Of a DNA stretch of 64,000 nucleotides, positions 58,128-64,000 are shown piece after piece. A model generated the notes under the pieces. The model did not search any database, had not been told where the DNA came from, and saw only the letters and a program-made list of their open reading frames with translations. Origin of the DNA: Guyparkeria hydrothermalis (GTDB lineage: Bacteria; Pseudomonadota; Gammaproteobacteria; Halothiobacillales; Halothiobacillaceae). How positions within the stretch are numbered: the first letter of the stretch is position 1; every line of letters begins with the position of its first letter. Made by a program: the position numbers and the translations under genes. The stretch covers positions 372,001 to 436,000 of the forward strand of contig NZ_JAJSEE010000001.1 in the NCBI RefSeq assembly GCF_023555375.1, given 5' to 3'.

Positions 58128-58760
58128 ATGGACCTGATCACCCCGCTGCAACTCTCCTCGCTCGAGCCCGTCGGCCAGGGCGCCCAGAAGCTGGTCTTCC
58201 GTCACCCGCAGGACCCGCGCGTGCTGGTCAAGGTGGTCAACCCGCGCTTTATCGAGCGCCGTGACCGCAAGGATCGCTTCTACCAGAAGTGCCGCCGCAT
58301 CGGACATCACCGGGCGTTTGCCCGCGAGATGATCGAGCACCTCGCCGCGCGAGCGCTGGCGCCCGGTCGACTTGCCTCCTGCCCACACATGCAGAACATC
58401 CTCGGCGTGATCGACACCGACATGGGCGCAGCCCTGCTGGTCGAGGCCGTGCTCGACGAGCAGGGGAACCTCGCCCCCACCCTGCGCGATCTGGTGGAGT
58501 CCGGGCGCTACGGCGAACGCGAAGAGCAGGCATTCGAGGGATTCCTCGACTGGGCACTGACCTCCAACGTGCTGATTAACGACCTGTCGGCCGACAACCT
58601 CGCCTGGCACCCGGATGGCCACTTCGTGATGATCGACGGGCTGGGCGATCGTGCCGGCATCCCGATCCGCGCGGTCAGCCCCTGGCTCAACCGGCTCTAC
58701 AAGCGCAAGAAGATCCGGCAATTGCGCGAGGAAATCGCCTCACTGCAACCAGGCGCCTGA
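58128..58760 (+). CDS. YrbL family protein
   Basis: 210 residues of the PhoP-regulated YrbL family (PF10707), related in fold to protein kinases. Seen: VGQGAQKLVFRHP (a glycine-rich-loop equivalent) near residue 14, LVKVVNPRF (Lys) near 32, and DLSADNLAWHPDGHFVMIDGLGDR near 158, comparable to the kinase catalytic loop and metal-binding Asp. Activity is not known. A -10-like TACAAT lies at 58099. It starts 62 bases after ldhA. Confidence 0.82.
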   Translation: MDLITPLQLSSLEPVGQGAQKLVFRHPQDPRVLVKVVNPRFIERRDRKDRFYQKCRRIGHHRAFAREMIEHLAARALAPGRLASCPHMQNILGVIDTDMGAALLVEAVLDEQGNLAPTLRDLVESGRYGEREEQAFEGFLDWALTSNVLINDLSADNLAWHPDGHFVMIDGLGDRAGIPIRAVSPWLNRLYKRKKIRQLREEIASLQPGA

Positions 58761-58850
58761 TCCCAAGGACCTGATGCCAGGTACCTGATCCAGGGCGCGG
58801 ACGACCGGTTCCCTGCTACTCTCCGTGCTGAACGACACTGGGAGGAAACC

Positions 58851-60122
58851 ATGCGCCCCGAAACCATCGCCCTGCACGCAGGCTACGAGCCGGATGACCA
58901 GCACGCCGTCGCCGTGCCGATCCACCAGACCACCTCCTACAGCTTCGACAGCGCCCAGCACGCCGCCGACCTGTTTGACCTGAAGGTCCAGGGGAACATC
59001 TACTCACGCATCATGAACCCCACCTGCGGGGTGCTCGAGGCACGCATGGCCGCCCTCGACGGCGGCGTGGGCGCACTGGCCACGGCCACCGGCATGGCGG
59101 CGATCACCTACGCGATCCAGACCGTCGCCCAGGCCGGCGACAACATCATCTCCATCAGCGAGCTCTACGGCGGCACCTACAACCTGTTCGCCCACACCTT
59201 CCCGCGCCAGGACATCGAGGTGCGGATGCAGGACAAGGACGACTTCGCCGGCATCGAGGCGGCGATCGACGAGCGCACCCGCGCGATCTACTGCGAGTCG
59301 ATCGGCAACCCTTCGGGCAGCGTCGCCGACATCGAGCGCCTGGCCGACATCGCCCACCGTCATGGCCTGCCGCTGATGGTCGACAACACGGTGGCCACGC
59401 CCTTCCTGTTGAAACCCATCGACTACGGCGCCGACATCGTCATCCACTCGGCGACCAAGTACATCGGCGGCCACGGCACCACGCTCGGCGGGGTGATCGT
59501 CGACTCGGGCAACTTCGACTGGGCCGCGCACCCGGATCGCTTCTCGCTGTTGATCGACCCGGACCCGTCCTACCACGGCGTGAGCTACACCAACGACGTC
59601 GGCGAGGCGGCCTTCATCACCCGCGCCCGCGTCGTGCCCTTGCGCAACACCGGCGCGGCGCTGTCGGCGCAATCCGCCTGGAACCTGCTGCAGGGGCTGG
59701 AGACGCTCTCGCTGCGCATGGATCGCATTTGCGAGAACACCCAGGAGGTGGCCGAGTTCCTCGAGGGTCACCCGCAGGTCGGCTGGGTGCAGTACGCGGG
59801 CCTGCCCGAGCACAAGGACCATCGCCTGGCGCAGAAGTACATGGACGGGCGCGCCTCCGGCATCCTCAGCTTCGGCCTCAAGGGCGGTCGCGAGGCTGGC
59901 GTGAAGTTCTACGACGCCCTCGATCTGATCCTGCGGCTGGTCAATATCGGCGATGCCAAGAGTTGCGCCGCCATCCCCGCCTCGACCACCCACCGCCAGC
60001 TCAACGACGAGGAACTTCGCGCCGCCGGCGTGCCGCCGGACATGGTGCGCCTGTCGATCGGCATCGAACACGTCGACGACCTGATCGAGGATCTCGACCA
60101 GGCGCTCAAGGCGGCACGCTGA
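58851..60122 (+). CDS. metY: O-acetylhomoserine sulfhydrylase
   Basis: PLP enzyme that makes homocysteine from O-acetylhomoserine and sulfide, 423 residues. It begins MRPETIALHAGYEPD and carries the motifs PIHQTTSYSFDS, SRIMNPT, ISELYGGTYNLF and HSATKYIGGHGT, the last holding the PLP lysine near residue 205; GVSYTNDVGEAAF and DAKSCAAIPASTTHRQL are typical of the MetY branch rather than MetB or MetC. GGGAGGAAACC precedes the start. The related O-succinylhomoserine sulfhydrylase (MetZ) is less likely by length. Confidence 0.93.
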   Translation: MRPETIALHAGYEPDDQHAVAVPIHQTTSYSFDSAQHAADLFDLKVQGNIYSRIMNPTCGVLEARMAALDGGVGALATATGMAAITYAIQTVAQAGDNIISISELYGGTYNLFAHTFPRQDIEVRMQDKDDFAGIEAAIDERTRAIYCESIGNPSGSVADIERLADIAHRHGLPLMVDNTVATPFLLKPIDYGADIVIHSATKYIGGHGTTLGGVIVDSGNFDWAAHPDRFSLLIDPDPSYHGVSYTNDVGEAAFITRARVVPLRNTGAALSAQSAWNLLQGLETLSLRMDRICENTQEVAEFLEGHPQVGWVQYAGLPEHKDHRLAQKYMDGRASGILSFGLKGGREAGVKFYDALDLILRLVNIGDAKSCAAIPASTTHRQLNDEELRAAGVPPDMVRLSIGIEHVDDLIEDLDQALKAAR

Positions 60123-60178
60123 CGTAATCGAGGACGGACGCGAACACTCGCGCTACCCAGCGAGCGACGCCACTGTCG

Positions 60179-60272
60179 GTCGGGCTTCAGCCCGACAGCC
60201 GCCCAGACCACCCCGCCCCTGCCGAAACCGAATCACCTGTCATCCGGGTGGAATGTCGGGCTGAAGCCCGAC
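60179..60272. repeat. Inverted pair of REP-like palindromes
   Basis: Two 18-bp palindromes, GTCGGGCTTCAGCCCGAC (60179-60196) and its reverse complement (60255-60272), in the gap between metY and the convergent DUF1614 gene. The shared core extends to 20 bases with flanks. Such pairs resemble BIMEs and may end both transcripts. Confidence 0.85.
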
Positions 60273-60312
60273 CTACGAATGACGGTGGTTTCTGGTAAGG
60301 GGCTTGACCGCC

Positions 60313-60966
60313 TCAGGCCAGCAACACCGCGATAATGCCGGTGACGAAGATGCCGTCGAAGGTGCCCGCCCCGCCGATCGAGGCCACCGGCGAACCGAGC
60401 TTGCGCACGTCCTTGAGACGCAGCAGGTCGGCGCCGATCAGCACGCCGATCGTCCCGCCCACGTAGGCCAGCGCCGCACTGTGTTCCGGATCGATCAACA
60501 GGCCGAAACCCGCCGCGGCCAGCGGCGCGACCAGGATGGGCATGCCGATGCCAAGCCCCGGTATCGGGCGGCTGGCCACGTAGGCGACGGTAGAGACCAG
60601 GGCCACGGCCAGCAGGTGGTTGCCCAGCGGGGCGCCCGCGTTGAGCACGAGGTAGGCGGCAAAGGTCACCGGTAGCAGACAGCCGCCCAGGTTCACCGCG
60701 ACCGTGGTGACACCCTCGAAGGGTTGCTGGCGATGCGCGAGGATGCGCCGGATCGGTTCGGGGACGGGCTGGTCGGGCTCCTCGGCCTGCATGCGAAACA
60801 GCGGCACGTTGACCAGGCTGCCCATCAACGAGACGAACAACAGGGTCATGCCCGACTCGGGGGCCAGACCGAGCTTTTCGAAGGCGATCTGCAACGCCCC
60901 GATCTGGATCAGGGTGAACAGCACCACCAGGCCGAGCATGGCGAGGAGAAAACCGGGATTGGGCAT
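60313..60966 (-). CDS. DUF1614 membrane protein
   Basis: 217 residues with about seven helices (for example 4-24, 35-52, 88-108, 115-135, 140-160, 165-185, 195-215). Conserved patterns are VAVNLGGCLLPV near residue 88, SRPIPGLGIGMP near 130, and the C-terminal GSPVASIGGAGTFDGIFVTG near 190, all of the DUF1614 family (PF07758). No activity is known. The ATG at 60966 is chosen; a GTG at 60990 is an alternative. It lies convergent with metY. Confidence 0.82.
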   Translation of the reverse strand: MPNPGFLLAMLGLVVLFTLIQIGALQIAFEKLGLAPESGMTLLFVSLMGSLVNVPLFRMQAEEPDQPVPEPIRRILAHRQQPFEGVTTVAVNLGGCLLPVTFAAYLVLNAGAPLGNHLLAVALVSTVAYVASRPIPGLGIGMPILVAPLAAAGFGLLIDPEHSAALAYVGGTIGVLIGADLLRLKDVRKLGSPVASIGGAGTFDGIFVTGIIAVLLA

Positions 60967-61093
60967 ATCGCTGCTCTCGCTCCGTGTCACGGGTGTCCTG
61001 GCATCGGCCCCGATTCAGGCGTCAGGGGCGAACGACCGATGACCAATCCACAGTCGACCACCCGGGGCGACCACCCGAAGCAATCGCATCGGG

Positions 61094-61717
61094 CTATCGC
61101 GCCGAGAGGTGATCCGCCCGTGGGACCGAACGCGCCGCCGACCGACCCGACGCATCCAGCTCGACCAGGCGATCGACCGGCACGAAGGCGCGCCCCCCCA
61201 CCGTGGGCAATTCCCACCCCGCCGGCAAGCCACCGACGCGCCGGAGCCCACGCCAGACCAGTTCCGAGCAGTACATGGCCGGACGGTCGTCGAGGCGGAA
61301 GCGAGTATCGAATGCGGTGTTTCGGGCCAGGTGCCCGTCGAGCCAGGCGCGCAACTGCCGGCGCTGCCCATCGTTGAGCGCCGGGCGCACCAGACGGCTG
61401 AGTTGGGCCTGTCCGGTAAAACGGGCCAGCGGTTCGCGACGGATGTGGCCGCCCAGGGGCGAGCCGTCCATGTGCACCACCTCGAGGTCATCCCCGTCCC
61501 GCACGACCATGCCGACGTGGCTCCAGCGTGGGTCGTGCTCGGCAAAACGGCGGGCCAGGAACGCCCAGGCCCCGTCATTGCCGGTCAGCACGATATCGCC
61601 GGTCTGCAATGGCGGGGCCGTCGGGGTGTCCGGCGAGGTCCCCCCTGCCTGCAGCGGCAACGCGATCAGGGCCAAGAGCAGCGCGACCGCGCGGGCGATC
61701 AGGGATTCGCTTCGCAC
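61094..61717 (-). CDS. YiiX-like cysteine hydrolase (NlpC/P60 superfamily)
   Basis: 207 residues with a signal-like hydrophobic N-terminus (about 6-22) and a permuted NlpC/P60 fold (PF05708-like). The catalytic His lies in RWSHVGMVVRDGDD near residue 62 and the catalytic Cys in MYCSELVWRGL near 146, with QTGDIVLTG near 35. Substrates may be peptidoglycan peptides or lipids. A GTG at 61717 is used as start; it overlaps the preceding lipoprotein gene by 19 bases, which suggests a coupled pair. A longer upstream frame has no family likeness. Confidence 0.78.
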   Translation of the reverse strand: MRSESLIARAVALLLALIALPLQAGGTSPDTPTAPPLQTGDIVLTGNDGAWAFLARRFAEHDPRWSHVGMVVRDGDDLEVVHMDGSPLGGHIRREPLARFTGQAQLSRLVRPALNDGQRRQLRAWLDGHLARNTAFDTRFRLDDRPAMYCSELVWRGLRRVGGLPAGWELPTVGGRAFVPVDRLVELDASGRSAARSVPRADHLSAR

Positions 61718-62010
61718 TGCTTGGCGGCGATCATGATCTCCTGGAAGGTGTTCTGGTCCAGGCGGGTGCCGATCTGCTCGAGGGAGGCATCCTCCTCGCG
61801 CATCAGCTTGACCAGCTCGCCGAACTGCTCCTCGCTGAGGTTCTTGTCCAGCCGCTCGCCCATGCAGGCACAGCCCTCGACATCGCCGGAGTTCTTCTCG
61901 CAGGTGGCCTGGAAATCGGCCTTGGGGCTCGAACAGCCGGCCACGGCCAATGCCAGCGCGCCGGCCGCGGCGGTCAGGCCAGCAACCTTCCCTGTCTTCG
62001 CTTGAATCAT
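61699..62010 (-). CDS. Small lipoprotein of unknown function
   Basis: 103 residues. A signal peptide ends in the lipobox LAVAGC near residue 26; the mature part is helical and acidic, with four more cysteines (about 37, 47, 49, 99), two of them as CAC. No known domain is recognised. It overlaps the YiiX-like gene, so the two products may work together at the envelope. Confidence 0.72.
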   Translation of the reverse strand: MIQAKTGKVAGLTAAAGALALAVAGCSSPKADFQATCEKNSGDVEGCACMGERLDKNLSEEQFGELVKLMREEDASLEQIGTRLDQNTFQEIMIAAKQCEANP

Positions 62011-62292
62011 CTTCAGTTTTCCTCGGATCGATACGTGATGACGTCCTGCCCATCAAGCGGGCGGCGGTTAGGACACTCGGCACGATTCGATGACGTCTCA
62101 GCGGGACCTTCGCGGGCCTAGAGGCAAGGCGCGGTCTGCCCAGAAGGGCCCTCGCCCTCGACACGGGCTGAACCGGATCGGCGCGAACCGGGCCGAAGGG
62201 CGGGGTTGACGGAAAACCCGCCAGCCAGAGGTGCCCTCGAATCGTGCGGCGTGTCCCTAGTTTACCGGCCTGCCCTGTCGAGAACGAGCCGT

Positions 62293-63792
62293 TCAGAGAC
62301 TGCGCAAGAATGTCAGCATGGCATGACGCTCGGCCGCGGTCATTTGTCGGAAGGACTCGCGGGCAGCCCCGGCCTCGCCACCATGCCAAAGGATCGCCTC
62401 AGCCAACCCTCGGGCGCGACCATCGTGCAGGTAGAAGCGGTGTCCGGTCACCAGCTCGTTCAGGCCGATACCCCACAGGGGCGGGGTGCGCCACTCGCGG
62501 CCCGTGGCGACGAAATCGCCTCGCCCGTCGGCCAGACCCTCGCCCATGTCGTGCAGCAGGAAATCCGAGTACGGCGCGATCTCGCGGTTCGACAACAGCG
62601 CGATGCCATCGGGATGCTCGCCGGTCTCTATCGTCGGCACGTGACAGGCGGCGCATCCGGACCGCTCGAACAGGCGCTCGCCGCGGCGGACCTCGGGATT
62701 GTCGACGAAACGACGTGACGGCACAGCCAGTGTCTGGGTGTAGAAGGTGACGTCGCCGAGTCGGCGTTCGCCCGCTTCGGGATCCGGGCTGCCGGTCGCA
62801 CTGCTCCAGCCCAGCTCGGGATCATCGGCCATCGCATCGCGATTGACTGCGGCACCCGGCGCCTCACGGGGGAACACGGGGTTGGTCACCCCCATGTCCT
62901 GGTGGTAGGCGCCGGCGTTCTGTTGGCGCAGCGACGGATTATTGGCCTTCAGGCCGATCCGCCCGATCACCCGCTCGCCGGAGACGGCATCGATAACCCG
63001 GTTGACCCGACCGCTGATGCCGTCGCCATCGGCGTCGTCCGGATCGGCCAGGGCCAGCAGGGTCTCGTCCGCGATCGCCTCGATGTAGCCCCGGCCGTGG
63101 ATTGGCGGCGCCACCCGGGGCGAGGTCTCGATGTCCTCGACCGTGTAGCCCGCCTCGGTCAACGCTTCCGGATCGGCCAGGTCGGTCAGCTCGAACTCGG
63201 GCCGGCGCAGCTCGTAGGCGGTGCCGTCGGCGTACTCGCCGCGCGTCGTGCGCCAGTGCACGATGACCGTCGCCTCCGGTACGGCGCCGGCCACCGCGTG
63301 CTGCTGGAGCTGGGTGCCCATGCCCGGCACGGGGATGGGGCCCGTCCGGGGATCGTTGCCCACGCTCACGCGCAGTAACATCGATTCTCCATCCGCCAGA
63401 TTGCTGCGATCGTCAGCCGGATGGGGCGGCGGCTGCCCGCGCGAATCGCGCGGGTGACAGGCCTCGCAGCTCGAGGCATTGAACACCGGCCCCAACCCCG
63501 GCCGGATGGCGTTGCCGCTGGAGACGAACGGAGTCTCGAAATCCGCATCCCCACGGGTAAAGCGGGCGACTTGTTCGTCGCTCATGCCGGGCAAGGGATG
63601 CGAAAAGGCGTTGCTGGTGGCCGAGTCCACCGTCACCGGCGGAGGCGGATCTGCCCAGGTGACGGCCGTTACGCTCAGCATGGCGGCAATCCACGACAAC
63701 ACCCGACCTGCGAAGCGACGATGGCGCCGGGTAGGAGCAATGCCCGGCCGGGCCGTATCGATCCCGCGCGTGCTCGAACGCGTCATCTTCAT
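62293..63792 (-). CDS. Di-haem oxidoreductase-family cytochrome (DHOR, DUF1111)
   Basis: 499 residues, exported (hydrophobic helix about 30-46). Two c-type haem motifs are visible: CEACH near residue 108 and CAACH near 382. The family (PF06537) is related to cytochrome c peroxidase; distal ligands were not assigned. A Pro-rich segment precedes the first domain. The start overlaps the stop of the upstream imelysin-like gene by four bases (ATGA). DHOR genes with imelysins form iron- or copper-linked periplasmic clusters in other bacteria. Confidence 0.86.
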   Translation of the reverse strand: MKMTRSSTRGIDTARPGIAPTRRHRRFAGRVLSWIAAMLSVTAVTWADPPPPVTVDSATSNAFSHPLPGMSDEQVARFTRGDADFETPFVSSGNAIRPGLGPVFNASSCEACHPRDSRGQPPPHPADDRSNLADGESMLLRVSVGNDPRTGPIPVPGMGTQLQQHAVAGAVPEATVIVHWRTTRGEYADGTAYELRRPEFELTDLADPEALTEAGYTVEDIETSPRVAPPIHGRGYIEAIADETLLALADPDDADGDGISGRVNRVIDAVSGERVIGRIGLKANNPSLRQQNAGAYHQDMGVTNPVFPREAPGAAVNRDAMADDPELGWSSATGSPDPEAGERRLGDVTFYTQTLAVPSRRFVDNPEVRRGERLFERSGCAACHVPTIETGEHPDGIALLSNREIAPYSDFLLHDMGEGLADGRGDFVATGREWRTPPLWGIGLNELVTGHRFYLHDGRARGLAEAILWHGGEAGAARESFRQMTAAERHAMLTFLRSL

Positions 63793-64000
63793 TCCTCGTC
63801 CAGGGCCGCGACCAGTCGCTCCTGCAGCCCCCTCACCGCATCCACCGCCGCCTGGATTCGGGCCTGCTGGGCCGCGTCGCCGCTGACGACCGCCTCGGCG
63901 AAGGCCAGTCGAGCGTTGCCACCATCGGTCTCGCCGATCGCCGCCAGTCGGCCGTTCGCGACCAGCAACGCCCGATCGACGGCCGCGACATCGACACCTT
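63789..64000 (-). CDS. C-terminal end of an imelysin-like protein (5' part beyond window)
   Basis: The last 69 codons of a minus-strand gene. The visible part (VDRALLVANGRLAAIGETDG..., then QARIQAAVDAVRGLQERLVAALDEE) is helical and ends like imelysin (peptidase M75-like, iron-regulated) proteins. Coupling to the DHOR gene supports this. Only a fragment is present, so the call is tentative. Confidence 0.5.
   Translation of the reverse strand, partial: GVDVAAVDRALLVANGRLAAIGETDGGNARLAFAEAVVSGDAAQQARIQAAVDAVRGLQERLVAALDEE

Noticed and set aside
61718-62389. Longer YiiX-like protein starting at 62389
   Set aside because: The added part overlaps the lipoprotein gene in another frame and removes the signal-like N-terminus.

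Overview
The window is about 64 kb of high-GC, densely coded bacterial chromosome. Gene content and order point to a gammaproteobacterium. The segment mtnA - gyrA - serC - (serA) - pheA - hisC - tyrA - aroA matches the arrangement known from Pseudomonas-type genomes, and rlmD - cysM next to a GacS/BarA-like sensor is another familiar gammaproteobacterial neighbourhood. The genus cannot be fixed from the sequence; a halophilic or sulfur-oxidising Chromatiales-like lineage is a guess. No rRNA, CRISPR array, prophage or complete insertion sequence was seen.

Layout. 1-8.9 kb: a minus-strand run for serine and aromatic amino acid synthesis (serC, serA, pheA, hisC, tyrA, aroA) behind gyrA. 9.2-15.2 kb: mtnA, an OmpA-C lipoprotein-like or envelope protein, MscS, two tRNA-Ser genes, rlmD, a small exported protein and cysM. 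15.3-19.5 kb: a BarA/GacS-like protein whose kinase core has lost its catalytic residues, a GGDEF-EAL protein with a broken GGDEF motif, and tRNA-Pro. 19.6-29.0 kb: a copper-resistance island (copRS, two Tat-exported multicopper oxidases, a SHOCT protein, a cupredoxin, copB), followed by an APC permease and a GDCCVXC-type cysteine-rich protein. Both copper transcription units begin with the same two-box promoter module at identical spacing. 29.1-37.1 kb: a periplasmic thioredoxin-like protein, a small alarmone-type HD hydrolase, a yhiI-rbbA-yhhJ-type ABC export operon and a coiled-coil GGDEF protein.

37.1-46.3 kb: a BrxR/CapW-like WYL regulator divergent from an unknown 104-residue protein behind a strong promoter with operator-like repeats; a K+/H+ antiporter; a UDG-family protein overlapping a histone-deacetylase-like hydrolase; a tandem UspA protein; and a three-gene unit of a duplicated DUF1538 membrane protein, a PII-like protein and a CBS-domain protein. 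46.9-53.0 kb: dnaE2 without imuA or imuB, with a LexA-type box almost touching its start codon; an AraC-type sensor gene split by a 268-bp nested palindromic element; and recQ. 53-64 kb: a Pit-family transporter, tmcA, ldhA, a YrbL-family protein, metY, an inverted REP pair, a DUF1614 membrane protein, a YiiX-like hydrolase overlapping a small lipoprotein gene, and a di-haem DHOR cytochrome coupled to the end of an imelysin-like gene.

Most promising for new biology: the DUF1538-PII-CBS unit, the pseudokinase BarA/GacS homologue, the nested palindromic element, and the isolated WYL regulator with its divergent small gene. All assignments come from reading the sequence; no database search was possible.
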